Notes under the pieces: generated by a model | What the model saw: only the letters and a program-made list of their open reading frames with translations | Told to the model about the DNA's origin: nothing | Database searches by the model: none | Assembly: GCF_003595525.1 (NCBI RefSeq) | Contig: NZ_CP022680.1 | Location: 248,001 to 312,000 of the forward strand | Source: Streptococcus respiraculi | GTDB taxonomy: Bacteria > Bacillota > Bacilli > Lactobacillales > Streptococcaceae | DNA length: 64,000 nucleotides | Direction: 5' to 3' | Shown: positions 1 to 8,653 of the stretch, piece by piece | Layout of the letters: each line of letters begins with the position of its first letter | How positions within the stretch are numbered: the first letter of the stretch is position 1 | Program-made: the position numbers and the translations under genes

Positions 1-9
1 GCTTTCAGT

Positions 10-933
10 ATGATGATTCATTTGGTGTGTCCTAACCCAGCCTTGGACCGTACCTTGCTTGTGGAGCGGATTGAGAAAAACATCCCTCTTCGTCCGAGCG
101 AGGTGAGAGAATATCCTGGTGGGAAAAGTTTTAATGTCGCTTATGCCCTCAAAGAAAACGGCGAGTCAAACTACGTGATTCATACCATTTTAGGAGGTCG
201 GATTGGCCAGTATATTCAAGATTTGAATGCGGATAAGGGCAATGCCTTACAGGTTGTGGAAAACTCGCAAAATACCCGGACCTGCAATATTTACATGGAA
301 ACCAAGACAGGTGATGTGACCCTGTTTTATGAGAAAGGTTTGGACTTGACGGAAGACTTGCTAGCACAATTCACCAGCCAATTGGAAGCAAGTCTGTCAG
401 ACGGCGACTGGTTGGTCTTTTCCGGTAGTCTGATGAAAGGCATGCCAGATGACTATATCAAGCAGTTGATTGACCGTCACCCGAAAGTACATACCATTGT
501 GGATACGAGTGGCGCAGCCTTACGTGCTGCTTATCAATCCCGACCAAGTTTGGTCAAGATTAACAACGAGGAGTTGAAGGATATTTATCCAGAATTGGAT
601 GAGAATAGCCCTGAGCAGATTTTGGCAATTTTGAAAGAACAAACGCCTCATGAAAATATGATTGTCACCATGGGAGCAAAGGGCAGTTTGGCTAAGATTG
701 GACAACGCTTTTTCCGAGTGGCACCGTTACGTGTTGAGGCGCTGAACCCGATTGCGTCAGGGGATTTTTACTTGGGTGTCTTAGTCAAAGGCTTGAGCCG
801 ACAAGAAGCCCCTGAACGGTATCTCCGCGAAGCAGCAGCTTTTTCAGCAGCTAACTGCCTGCAATATTTCCCAGAAGTGGACCAAGCGCAATACCAAGAC
901 TTACTCGAAAAAGTAACCGTTGAGGAAGTCTAG
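10..933 (+). CDS. PfkB-family sugar/sugar-phosphate kinase
   Basis: Ribokinase/PfkB-fold kinase of 307 aa that should phosphorylate a sugar or sugar phosphate (tagatose-6-phosphate or fructose-1-phosphate kinase type) with ATP in the cytosol. The N-terminus has the NPALDRT signature of the LacC/FruK branch, a glycine pair (PGGKSFNVA) near residue 38, and the C-terminal anion-hole/catalytic motif ASGDFYLG near residue 252, whose Asp is the catalytic base in the family. Most relatives read GAGD or GSGD there. Length is normal. Two ATGs lie in tandem (10 and 13) and only nine bases precede them, so the ribosome binding site and operon context are outside the window. Substrate cannot be read from the sequence. 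Confidence 0.85.
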   Translation: MMIHLVCPNPALDRTLLVERIEKNIPLRPSEVREYPGGKSFNVAYALKENGESNYVIHTILGGRIGQYIQDLNADKGNALQVVENSQNTRTCNIYMETKTGDVTLFYEKGLDLTEDLLAQFTSQLEASLSDGDWLVFSGSLMKGMPDDYIKQLIDRHPKVHTIVDTSGAALRAAYQSRPSLVKINNEELKDIYPELDENSPEQILAILKEQTPHENMIVTMGAKGSLAKIGQRFFRVAPLRVEALNPIASGDFYLGVLVKGLSRQEAPERYLREAAAFSAANCLQYFPEVDQAQYQDLLEKVTVEEV

Positions 934-967
934 GACGCGATTGTCTACAGGATAATGGAATAAAAAG

Positions 968-1004
968 AAACATCAGTAGCCTGTTTGACCACTGATGTTT
1001 TCTT
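968..1004. terminator. Bidirectional rho-independent terminator
   Basis: Perfect 10-bp stem AAACATCAGT/ACTGATGTTT (968-977 and 991-1000) with a 13-nt loop and T-rich sequence on both sides. It lies between the rightward kinase gene and the leftward DUF4097 gene, so it can end both transcripts. Confidence 0.75.
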
Positions 1005-1036
1005 ATTGCATGATTTCTTGTTGCTATATTTTCTTT

Positions 1037-2119
1037 TTAGTCCATGACTCCGAAGGTCACTTTTCCATTGATGGTTTTGATGATGAGTTTATTTGGGGCG
1101 TCTTTAGGACTGTGAATCAGTTTAGCCCCGTCTTTGCTTTTCTCGACAGTAAGGTTCTTGTAGTCTGGACCGACTTCGATTCCCATTTGCGCTAAATGCT
1201 CTTTTTGGAATTCTTCCTCTTGAAGCTTTGCTTCGTCATCCTGTTCGTCTGTTTGAGAGTTGTTATAGTGACCAGGATAGTAGTAGGTATCGCGTAGCTT
1301 TTCCCAGTCATAGGTGGCAGTTACATCGAGTTGAGTATCTTTCTTACTCTTGTCAGATAGTTCTACATTGACTTCAGAGTGGTAGAGGTCGGTTGTTTCT
1401 AAGCTGGTAGTACCGAGAATGTTGGTGTTGTGCAGATGAACCGTACGGGCTTGGCGCAGGGTGACATTTTCCAGAGTGCTATCTGTATAAAATTGTGTCG
1501 CAGTGGCTGCATCAACCGTTGTGCCTTTCAAATGCGAATTGTGAATGGAGATTGTTGCGCCACTAAATGCGCTGAGTTGTCCATTTTCCAGTTTTACATT
1601 CTCAGCATCGATAGAGCCACCCCAGTCGAGGTTTTTGATATGGACCTTATTGAGCAATAAAGAATCCATATAGTTCCAGCCGCTTAATTTTTCAAGTGTT
1701 TTTCCTTTAGGAACAAGAATGGTCAATTCTCTGAGTTCGTGATTGCGTCTCATATTGATAGCCAATTCTTGTCCTAGGAATTGCATGATGCCTTGAATAT
1801 GGAATTTGGGATCTTTTCCCTGGATGGTGAGGGTATGATTGTCCTGTTGCAAAGAGAGGGAACGATAGCGGAAATTATCATAATTCGCATAGCGGACATG
1901 GAATTGATCATCTGGGGATTCGTCTATCTGAACCGTCCGCGTTTGGGCATCAATTGTGATTTCGTTGATGTCTTTGTAGGTTTCTTCAATCAAGCTAGGA
2001 GTAGAAACGGCTTGGATATCTTCAATACCGCCCATAAAGTAGCCAATACCGCAAAGAATTAAGCCTGAAATCAAGGCAATAAAGCCTGTTAATAGGGTAA
2101 TCGTAACTTTCTTTTTCAT
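1037..2119 (-). CDS. DUF4097-family membrane-anchored protein
   Basis: 360-aa protein with one N-terminal membrane segment (about residues 8-28) followed by an extracytoplasmic beta-rich region of the DUF4097 type, repetitive strands rich in T, N and charged residues. DUF4097 proteins usually sit downstream of PadR and DUF1700 genes in Firmicutes and have been linked to envelope or antimicrobial-peptide responses; the biochemical role is unknown. The start codon overlaps the stop of the DUF1700 gene by four bases (ATGA), so translation is probably coupled. The C-terminal 100 residues are charged (DEQDDEAKLQEEEFQKE) and less conserved-looking. Confidence 0.8.
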   Translation of the reverse strand: MKKKVTITLLTGFIALISGLILCGIGYFMGGIEDIQAVSTPSLIEETYKDINEITIDAQTRTVQIDESPDDQFHVRYANYDNFRYRSLSLQQDNHTLTIQGKDPKFHIQGIMQFLGQELAINMRRNHELRELTILVPKGKTLEKLSGWNYMDSLLLNKVHIKNLDWGGSIDAENVKLENGQLSAFSGATISIHNSHLKGTTVDAATATQFYTDSTLENVTLRQARTVHLHNTNILGTTSLETTDLYHSEVNVELSDKSKKDTQLDVTATYDWEKLRDTYYYPGHYNNSQTDEQDDEAKLQEEEFQKEHLAQMGIEVGPDYKNLTVEKSKDGAKLIHSPKDAPNKLIIKTINGKVTFGVMD

Positions 2120-2703
2120 GCTGTTTTACCTCGCTTAAGAATCCATTGAAAGAGGGCCTTGACTAGGCGTCCTGACCAGTAGGCGAAAATGCCAGTGATC
2201 ACATAGAGAATGGCTGCGCCACCGATGAGGCCAATTCCTGTCCCAAATCCCATGAGAAAGGCTGGGAGGGATTGACCGAGGAGGCTAAAGGCTTCCCAGA
2301 TAAGGTAACCACCTGTCACGATGAGCCCAAGTCCTAACAGAAATGCTGAGAGGATGAGTCCTACAACTCCTGCGATTATCAGAAAAAGAATACCGATTAA
2401 AAGGAGCAACAAGGGAATAGCAATGGGAAGTGACAAGAGAGCAACTACAGCGAGCCAAATGGTTTTAGTCTTACTTTTACGCTCTGTAGTCATCTCTTCT
2501 TCGATATGGCGGTCGAGGATGTTGTTGATAATGTCGCTCGCGGCTTCTTTAGGCGAGCCTAGCTCCTCGATCAAGGCTGCTTCACCTTCTGGGCCTGCAT
2601 CGTCAAAGTATTCTTTAAAATAGTTAACGGCTGCCTGATATTCTTTGTGGGGCAGTTTTTTCAGGTGTTTTTCTAACTGCTCCATGTATTCAGTTCTTGT
2701 CAT
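2116..2703 (-). CDS. DUF1700 domain membrane protein
   Basis: 195 aa. The N-terminal 70 residues form the DUF1700 cytoplasmic helical part (MTRTEYMEQLEKHLKKLPH, then YFDDAG and ELGSPKEAA motifs). Four strongly hydrophobic segments follow between about residues 80 and 185. In this family the soluble part resembles the HAAS domain that contacts PadR-type regulators. The ATG lies inside the 3' end of the PadR gene (14-bp overlap) and the stop overlaps the DUF4097 start, giving a tight three-gene operon. Confidence 0.85.
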   Translation of the reverse strand: MTRTEYMEQLEKHLKKLPHKEYQAAVNYFKEYFDDAGPEGEAALIEELGSPKEAASDIINNILDRHIEEEMTTERKSKTKTIWLAVVALLSLPIAIPLLLLLIGILFLIIAGVVGLILSAFLLGLGLIVTGGYLIWEAFSLLGQSLPAFLMGFGTGIGLIGGAAILYVITGIFAYWSGRLVKALFQWILKRGKTA

Positions 2704-3016
2704 GACGAATGCTCCCTTCTATAATGCCATTGATTGTAGCGGTGTAGGTATCCCAATCTTCCTTGAGTTTAACCAGTTGCTCGTGTCCCAATTGGGTCAA
2801 GCCGTAATATTTCCGAGTACGCCCTTGGTATTCCCTAGAGTAGGTCGCTAGGTAATCATTTTGCTCCATTTTTTTTAAAATGGGGTAAAGGGCGGATTCC
2901 TTGATGTTGGCAATCAGCTTAATGGTCTGACTAATCTCATAACCGTAGGAATCCCTGGACTCTAAAATCGCGAGAATGAGAAACTCCGTCAGTACAGCAG
3001 GTACGGGAAAATACAT
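2690..3016 (-). CDS. PadR-family transcriptional regulator
   Basis: 108-aa winged-helix repressor of the short PadR type, with typical segments EFLILAILE, SYGYEISQ, ALYPILKKMEQ and YYGLTQLG. PadR proteins bind DNA as dimers and usually repress their own operon until a membrane or chemical stress appears. It is the first gene of the PadR-DUF1700-DUF4097 operon, with a strong site (AAAGGAGG) upstream of its ATG and a perfect promoter plus an AT-rich dyad in front of it. Confidence 0.92.
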   Translation of the reverse strand: MYFPVPAVLTEFLILAILESRDSYGYEISQTIKLIANIKESALYPILKKMEQNDYLATYSREYQGRTRKYYGLTQLGHEQLVKLKEDWDTYTATINGIIEGSIRHDKN

Positions 3017-3055
3017 CTCAAGACCTCCTTTGCTTTGAATATGGGTTTATATTAG

Positions 3056-3080
3056 ATATATATCAAAATTTAGTATATAT
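3056..3080. promoter_or_regulatory. AT-rich dyad, candidate PadR operator
   Basis: Inverted repeat TATATA/TATATA separated by 11-13 bp lies just downstream of the -10 box of the PadR operon promoter, where binding would block transcription. Assignment to PadR is inference from position and autoregulation in the family; AT-rich sequence gives dyads easily. Confidence 0.4.
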
Positions 3081-3082
3081 AA

Positions 3083-3111
3083 AATATACACCTATAAGTC
3101 GAAAATGTCAA
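3083..3111 (-). promoter_or_regulatory. Promoter of the PadR operon
   Basis: Read leftward: -35 TTGACA (3106-3111), 17-bp spacer, -10 TATATT (3083-3088). It points at the PadR gene 67 bp away. Confidence 0.85.
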
Positions 3112-3124
3112 TAGATTTGATATG

Positions 3125-3600
3125 AAAAACGGTATAGTAGATTGAGAACGAAACACGGACTAAGCACTGTGTGAAAAAGAGACGCAGATGTTCCAACTTT
3201 AGTTGGTTACAGCTGAGGCTCCCTTTAGTGGAGACGCAGATGTTCCAACTTTAGTTGGTTACAGCTGAGGCTCCCTTTAGGGATAAGTCTTCCTAGCTCC
3301 AAAGGTATAGTATACCTTTGGAGGTGAGTGATAGGAGTTTGCAGAGTAAACTCTCCTTAGGCTCTTCGTCAGACTTCCTATTTTCACTTTGTGCTTTATA
3401 CGCCCTCGTATCTTGCGGAACTGAACTCGGGCTAAAAGCTCGGAAAAAAGAGACATAGCCGTTCTAGCTTTAGCTAGATTATAGATATGGCTACCTTTAG
3501 GTATAAATGCTCCTAGAAGCTTCCGCTTCTTCGTCGTATTTCCTATTTTTCATTCGCTTTTTTAACGCCCTCGTATCTTATGAATAGGACAAGGCAAGGA
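3125..3600. repeat. Structured repeat block, two diverged copies
   Basis: No gene is visible in the 689 bp between the PadR gene and recD2. The block contains two related copies (about 3130-3417 and 3421-3580). Each has a small header hairpin, the word GAGAC, a hairpin with a TTTA loop, the word CCTTTAG, a TTCCTATTTTTC-like segment and a shared tail CGCCCTCGTATCTT. In copy A a 50-bp unit is duplicated in tandem (3179-3228 and 3231-3280). The stems differ between copies but stay paired: CCAAC/GTTGG versus CTAGC/GCTAG. Copy A also carries a perfect 13-bp-arm palindrome (3297-3323). It looks like a dispersed structured intergenic element; the family name is not known to me. Confidence 0.7.
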
Positions 3601-3664
3601 GCTGCAGATAGAATTGGCGTTCACCAAAGAGACTGAATGATGTCTTAACCTTTATTCCATTCAC

Positions 3665-3700
3665 TATAAAAAACTGAAGAAACGGAATGGTCTCTTCAGT
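3665..3700 (-). terminator. recD2 terminator
   Basis: Read leftward: perfect stem ACTGAAGA/TCTTCAGT (3673-3680, 3693-3700), 12-nt loop, followed by a run of six T. It lies 5 bp after the recD2 stop codon. Confidence 0.88.
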
Positions 3701-3705
3701 CGGGA

Positions 3706-6078
3706 TTATTTGTTCTTGAAAAATGCCTGAATATCTTCTTCACTGATACCAATCATGGGGTCAATAGTTAGGAGATTTTCTTCGGTCAGGATATAGGTTT
3801 GGGGTCCTTCTTCTTCTGAACTGGTGCTAGCTATGGTCTCAGTTTCTAGCGCAAGCTCGGACTGTCCTGTCTCAAAGCGCTCCTTGAGGTAGGTCTTGCG
3901 GCTGGTCCCGGCATTTTTTACAGCATAGTCAAAGGAGCTGTAGTCCCCCAAGAGAATGAGTTTGCTCTTTGAACGGGTAATAGCAGTGTAGAGGAGATTG
4001 CGCTGGAGCATGCGGTAGCTGGTTCGAGTAATGGGTAGGATCACTACCTGAAACTCGCTTCCTTGTGATTTGTGAATCGACATGGCATAGGCCAGCGTGA
4101 TTTTGTACCATTCGTTGCGGGGGTAGATCACTTCGCTCCCGTCAAAGTTAATCGTGATTTCGTCTTGCTTGGAATCGCTATATTTGGCAGGAAGAAGGTC
4201 CGTAATATAGCCCAAGTCTCCGTTAAAAACATTGGCTTCGGTGTCGTTGACCAAGTGAATGACGCGATCCCCCTGACGAAAACGAATCTCGTTTTGGAGA
4301 AATTCAAGTTGACCTTCTGCGAGCGGATTTAGGAGGGCTTGAGTCGTGATATTGAGCTGGTCAATGCCTGCTTGTCCTCGGTACATAGGAGCGAGGATTT
4401 GCACTTCCTGAGGCTTGATTCCTGATTGAACGGCTGCGCTGACAATCCGATCAATAAGCGCAGGAATTTGCTCGTTTTGGGCTTCAAAGTAGGAGCGGTC
4501 AGCCTTTTTCTCTCGGAAATCAAGAGGTAGTTGTCCTTTGCGAATATGGTTGGCTAAGGTGACAATCGTTGAATCATCAGATTGACGGAAGATTTTTTCC
4601 AAGGTAATGCTTGGAATGGCAGGAATTTTCAGCAGATCTGCAAGGACTTGACCGGGACTGACAGAAGGGAGTTGCTCGGCATCGCCTACGATCAGAACCT
4701 GGGTATTGGATGAAATGTGCTGAAACAGCTGGTTGGCAAGCCAGGTATCCACCATGGAAAATTCATCAATGATGATAAATTCGGCATCCAGATACTCGTC
4801 GCGGTAGCTTTCTTCCTGTCCCTCAGTCAAGCCAAGGTGTCGATGAATAGTCGCACTTGGCAGTCCTGTCAATTCATTCATTCGTCTAGCAGCCCGACCT
4901 GTTGGTGCAGCCAGTAAAATCGGACAATCGCCTGTCGCTTTGGTCAGATTGATACCGTGTAGCATGGCGTAAATAGAAATAATGCCATTGATGACTGTTG
5001 TTTTCCCTGTTCCTGGTCCTCCTGTTAGGATAAAGAGCGGATTGTTGAGGGCTTGCTGGATGGCCTGTTTCTGAATGGTATCGTATTGAAAGCCAGACTG
5101 TTCTTCGACTTCACGGATGGCAGCGTCAATTTTTTCAGCTGAAAAGGTGTGGACTTCTTGCTTGTCTAATAAGCGCTTGATTTGTTTATGGATACCTTGT
5201 TCTGCAAAAAAGAGAGAATTGTCAAAGATTTTGGTGTCCATTTGCTGGACCTTGCCGTCTTGAATCAAACCTGTTAATTCTTGGGCGACAAGAGTAGGCT
5301 CCAGTTCAATCTTGCGGGCTGTTTCAAGCACCTCTAGGGTGTGTTCCAATAAATCGCGGGCTTCGACATAGGTGTCGCCCGTCTCCATAGACTTGTGAAT
5401 TAAACTATAGAGCATGGCAGCCCGAAAACGCTGCGGAGAATCGCTTGCAATTCCTAGATTTTCAGCAATTTTATCAGCAATGGTAAAACCCAGCCCTTGC
5501 ACATCTTCCACCAGTTGATAGGGGTTTTCGGTAAGGACATCGAGCGTTTTTTCCTTGTATTGGTCTTGGATTTGAAAGGCCAGTTTGTTAGGAATGCCGT
5601 ACTCAGCTAGCTTTGCTAGCGTGACTTCTGTCCCATAGTTGAAGCGCAGTTTTTCGATAAAAGCCTGCCGATGTTTGGCAGAAAGGCCTGTGATTTGGGT
5701 CAATTTCTCAGGCTCAGCGAGAATGTGATCAATGGTATTTTCCCCGTAGAGTGCGACAATTTTTTCAGCCGTTTTGCGTCCAATTCCTTTAAACTGATCG
5801 CTGGAAAAATATTTGACTAAGCCCGCGGAAGTTGGTTTGCTACGCTCATAGCGCGTGATTTGTAGCTGTTGTCCATATTTGGGATGGGTGATTAAGTGTC
5901 CGTAAAATTGATAATCTTCCCCTTCGATGACATCTGCAATCGTTCCTGTTATGATGATGTCATAGTCATCATAGTTACTATCGGTATCATCGATTTCAAG
6001 CAGCAGAATCTTGTAAAAATTGGACGGATTTTCAAAGATGATGCGGTCAATGGTTCCTGTAAAATAAACTTCACTCAT
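3706..6078 (-). CDS. recD2: RecD2-type ATP-dependent DNA helicase
   Basis: 790-aa SF1B 5'-3' DNA helicase of the RecD2 (RecD-like, RecBC-independent) family, involved in DNA repair. The N-terminal OB/helix-hairpin-helix region (about residues 1-200) contains FKGIGRKTAEKI and LGFTIADKIAENLG. Walker A GGPGTGKT is near residue 353, Walker B region IIIDEFSM follows, and the C-terminal UvrD_C_2 motif YAMSIHKSQGSEF precedes TAITRSK. Length fits family members. The start has only a weak ribosome binding site and lies 100 bp after lepB. The acidic 40-residue tail (STSSEEEGPQ) is beyond the conserved core. Confidence 0.95.
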   Translation of the reverse strand: MSEVYFTGTIDRIIFENPSNFYKILLLEIDDTDSNYDDYDIIITGTIADVIEGEDYQFYGHLITHPKYGQQLQITRYERSKPTSAGLVKYFSSDQFKGIGRKTAEKIVALYGENTIDHILAEPEKLTQITGLSAKHRQAFIEKLRFNYGTEVTLAKLAEYGIPNKLAFQIQDQYKEKTLDVLTENPYQLVEDVQGLGFTIADKIAENLGIASDSPQRFRAAMLYSLIHKSMETGDTYVEARDLLEHTLEVLETARKIELEPTLVAQELTGLIQDGKVQQMDTKIFDNSLFFAEQGIHKQIKRLLDKQEVHTFSAEKIDAAIREVEEQSGFQYDTIQKQAIQQALNNPLFILTGGPGTGKTTVINGIISIYAMLHGINLTKATGDCPILLAAPTGRAARRMNELTGLPSATIHRHLGLTEGQEESYRDEYLDAEFIIIDEFSMVDTWLANQLFQHISSNTQVLIVGDAEQLPSVSPGQVLADLLKIPAIPSITLEKIFRQSDDSTIVTLANHIRKGQLPLDFREKKADRSYFEAQNEQIPALIDRIVSAAVQSGIKPQEVQILAPMYRGQAGIDQLNITTQALLNPLAEGQLEFLQNEIRFRQGDRVIHLVNDTEANVFNGDLGYITDLLPAKYSDSKQDEITINFDGSEVIYPRNEWYKITLAYAMSIHKSQGSEFQVVILPITRTSYRMLQRNLLYTAITRSKSKLILLGDYSSFDYAVKNAGTSRKTYLKERFETGQSELALETETIASTSSEEEGPQTYILTEENLLTIDPMIGISEEDIQAFFKNK

Positions 6079-6103
6079 ATCAGTTCCTAATTCTATCAGC
6101 TAT

Positions 6104-6176
6104 TGAAAAATCACAAGCCACTCGCTCTCCAGTTGCGAATTGATGCTGGATATGCGCTTGATAAGCCTGTGATTGA
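6104..6176 (-). terminator. Possible lepB terminator
   Basis: Read leftward: ATCACAGGC pairs with GCTTGTGAT and is followed by TTTT, but the loop is about 45 nt. It sits between lepB and recD2. A long loop makes efficient termination uncertain. Confidence 0.4.
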
Positions 6177-6178
6177 TT

Positions 6179-6772
6179 TTAAAAGCCTTGGATACGGTTA
6201 AATGGGTAGACACGGGAGATGATTTTTCCCTTGATAGCCGTTTTTCTAAAGGTTCCGACTTTACGGCTATCTGCTGATACGAGGCGATCGTCTCCTAGGA
6301 GATAGTATTGCCCCTCAGGGATTTCGATGGTGAAAGTAGGGTTCCCTTGTGCGTCTAATGTGAAAGCTGATGCATCTTGCGCAATCGCCTGAAAGTTTGG
6401 GTTATAAGAATAGGTGGATTGGAGCTTATCTTTGGCAAATGCTGCCTTATATTCTTCCAAATATTTTTCTTTAACTTCCTGGCCATTGACGTAGAGAGTG
6501 TCATTTTCATAGTGGATAGTGTCGCCAGGCAGTCCGATGAGGCGTTTTACAATCAATTTTTCTTTGCCAGCATCATCTACCTCGCTTGCGACTACGATGT
6601 CAAATCGGTCAATTTTTCCAATTTTTCGCATGATGAGCACATCCTTGTCGCGCAAAGTGGGATCCATTGAATGTCCTTCAACGCTCACCAAACTCCAGAT
6701 AAATAATCTGGAAAGCAGAATTAGTACGAGAATAAAGGAAAAGAATCCCCACTCTTTCAAAAAATGTTTCAT
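6179..6772 (-). CDS. lepB: Signal peptidase I
   Basis: 197-aa type I signal peptidase that cleaves secreted preproteins at the outer face of the membrane. One N-terminal membrane anchor (about residues 5-25) is followed by the catalytic Ser motif GHSMDPTL near residue 35 and the Lys motif IVKRLIGLPGD near residue 73, the Ser-Lys dyad of the S26 family. Downstream boxes YYLLGDDR and SADSRKVG are intact. An upstream in-frame ATG (6829) would overlap rnhC by 47 bp and has no ribosome binding site. ATG 6772 follows GAGG at good spacing and gives the usual streptococcal length. It lies 10 bp after rnhC. Confidence 0.95.
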   Translation of the reverse strand: MKHFLKEWGFFSFILVLILLSRLFIWSLVSVEGHSMDPTLRDKDVLIMRKIGKIDRFDIVVASEVDDAGKEKLIVKRLIGLPGDTIHYENDTLYVNGQEVKEKYLEEYKAAFAKDKLQSTYSYNPNFQAIAQDASAFTLDAQGNPTFTIEIPEGQYYLLGDDRLVSADSRKVGTFRKTAIKGKIISRVYPFNRIQGF

Positions 6773-6782
6773 TGATAAAACC

Positions 6783-7682
6783 TCATTTACGATGTAATAA
6801 AAGCGCTTGTGCCTTTTGGGTATTGGCAAAGTGCAGCTTGGCAGTCTGCTCTAGTCCTGCCATGCCGTATCGGGCAAGGATATCGCGCGCGACCTGATCA
6901 GATTTTTTTCCAGCGCCTGACGGCAGGTCATATCCAACTTCTTGGCTCAAGTGGGCTAGATTTTCCAAAAACATGGCCCGTGCGATGATGGATGATACAG
7001 CAACCGCTAGGTATTTTCCTTCTGCCTTTTCTTCTAAGATGATAGGATTTGGAAAGCGCTTGGCTTCGTGTGCTAGATAGCGATTGTAGTTCTTGCTACT
7101 GGTAAAGGCATCGATCACAATTTGCTTTGGCGCTACACCCTTTTGCAAGAGAAGGAAAATCGCCTGATTATGCAGTGCAACCTTGACAGAGACTGCATTG
7201 TAGCCATGTTCAATGACATCATTGTATTTTTTGGGGGTAAGTAGCAGAGCTTGGTGCGGAATTTTCTCTTTTAACAAGGGTGCGATCTGGCAGATTTTTT
7301 GGTCTGTCAATCGTTTGGAATCATCAACACCTAACGATTTGAGAAAGGCATGGTCACTTGGAGTGACGAAACTTGCAACGACCGCAAGCCCACCAAAATA
7401 AGAACCGTTCCCCACCTCATCTGTTCCAATTATGGGAACCTGCTGAGATAGGCTTTGCTGCGGGTGTGGACTTTCTGTCTGATAGCCCCATTTTTGGGCG
7501 TGAAGTTCGGCCTTCTCTCCCTGAAACATGACCTTTCCAGAATTGTAGAGAGTAATACTAATCCCGTCTGTCTTGAAAAAAGCTTCGACGTAGGGATTGT
7601 TACTCGGTTGTTGGTAGGCAGTATAGTAGGCCTTGATTTTCTCTTTTTGTCTCTTATCTACAGTTATCACAAGATTGTTCAT
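6783..7682 (-). CDS. rnhC: Ribonuclease HIII
   Basis: 299-aa RNase HIII, which cuts RNA in RNA-DNA hybrids during replication and repair. The N-terminal TBP-like substrate-binding domain (about residues 1-80) is followed by the catalytic RNase H fold, opening with [13 protein letters not shown] near residue 88 and containing VDDSKRLTD and [17 protein letters not shown], which carry the DEDE metal-binding acids. Normal length and position directly upstream of lepB are typical of streptococci. Confidence 0.95.
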   Translation of the reverse strand: MNNLVITVDKRQKEKIKAYYTAYQQPSNNPYVEAFFKTDGISITLYNSGKVMFQGEKAELHAQKWGYQTESPHPQQSLSQQVPIIGTDEVGNGSYFGGLAVVASFVTPSDHAFLKSLGVDDSKRLTDQKICQIAPLLKEKIPHQALLLTPKKYNDVIEHGYNAVSVKVALHNQAIFLLLQKGVAPKQIVIDAFTSSKNYNRYLAHEAKRFPNPIILEEKAEGKYLAVAVSSIIARAMFLENLAHLSQEVGYDLPSGAGKKSDQVARDILARYGMAGLEQTAKLHFANTQKAQALLLHRK

Positions 7683-7726
7683 CTTCTTATTATATCACAA
7701 AGAAGCCGAAGTGGGACAATCGGGTG

Positions 7727-7769
7727 AAAAACAAACACTCCGAGATATCAGTATATCACAGAGTGTTTG
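7727..7769 (-). terminator. Terminator downstream of the CPBP gene
   Basis: Read leftward: CAAACACTC/GAGTGTTTG perfect 9-bp stem (7732-7740, 7761-7769), 20-nt loop, then TTTTT. It lies about 100 bp beyond the CPBP protease stop and just upstream of rnhC. Confidence 0.7.
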
Positions 7770-7867
7770 AGGAGATTTTATGAAAAAGAAAAGTTTTTTA
7801 GGATAGATACAGTATAATGCGACAAGCTTAAATTTTTCTTAACAATCTCTGAAATTGTTCCTTAGGG

Positions 7868-8611
7868 TCAAATTTTTTGGTCAATCAGCCGTTGGATTTG
7901 TTTTGGACGGATAAGAATAAAGGCGATAATCGCAACAAATAGCCAGATGAGAACGGAAACAAGTGCTGGTTTTGAAGTTGCATTTGTACCTGCAGTTGCT
8001 AAAATGGCAGCAAAGTCAATCATAAAATGAATAAAAATTGTCCACCACAGGCTGCGCGTGCGAATGACAACGGCAGAAAAGTAGATTCCCATTGCCATAG
8101 CATAGTAGACCTGAAATAGGGTGACATCAAGTGGCTGAGTACGTAAGTTTCCTAGATGAGCCAGTCCGAAGACCAAACTTGATAGAAGGACGGCTTGCAG
8201 GACATTTTTATAAGAATGAAGCCCGTCTTTAAAGGCGATTTGTAACAGAATGCCACGGCAGATGTACTCTTCTACAAATCCAGCTCCCAGAGCCGTTACC
8301 AAGGCAACAGGCAAATAGTTTAGATGTTCTACAAGTCCAAAGACCAACAGAGGAATGCAGACTAGAAAGAGATAAACAAAATTGAGCCAGTTGACCCGTA
8401 ATTGCTCTCCTATTCCAGTACGAGCTTTTAGGGGCATTGTTAAATGGAGAAAGCGATGTCCAACTAGGTAGAAGATAGAGGCCAGTAAGGCTGTTTTGAT
8501 AATATAGTAGGTAGTGCCCGTGAGGAAGTAGCTGAGAAACCCTAAGGTCCAATTTGTTCCGAGTAATAATAGGCCATAGAGGCAGACTTGCTGTAATGAT
8601 TTTTTTGACAT
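7868..8611 (-). CDS. CPBP-family intramembrane metalloprotease
   Basis: 247-aa membrane protein with about seven hydrophobic segments and the CPBP (CaaX protease/bacteriocin-processing, Abi) motifs: VEEYICRG (EExxxR) near residue 118, FGLAHL near residue 152 and IHFMIDF near residue 200. These supply the Glu and His residues of the glutamic/metallo active site. Relatives in lactic bacteria process lipobox-type proteins or confer bacteriocin self-immunity; no bacteriocin gene is adjacent, so the substrate is unknown. Confidence 0.88.
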   Translation of the reverse strand: MSKKSLQQVCLYGLLLLGTNWTLGFLSYFLTGTTYYIIKTALLASIFYLVGHRFLHLTMPLKARTGIGEQLRVNWLNFVYLFLVCIPLLVFGLVEHLNYLPVALVTALGAGFVEEYICRGILLQIAFKDGLHSYKNVLQAVLLSSLVFGLAHLGNLRTQPLDVTLFQVYYAMAMGIYFSAVVIRTRSLWWTIFIHFMIDFAAILATAGTNATSKPALVSVLIWLFVAIIAFILIRPKQIQRLIDQKI

Positions 8612-8653
8612 CTTGTCTCCTTTAGCGATATATATTTTTCTATTCGGTGATGG

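Noticed and set aside
1430..2062. Forward open frames opposite the DUF4097 gene
   Set aside because: They run through the coding strand of a supported operon and have no ribosome sites.
3125..3600. Identification as BOX or RUP elements
   Set aside because: The boxA/boxC and RUP end sequences I know are not present; kept as an unnamed repeat.
7780..7806. Eight-residue open frame (MKKKSFLG) after GGAG between rnhC and the CPBP gene
   Set aside because: Too short to support; it overlaps DNA between a terminator and the next gene, and could be chance.
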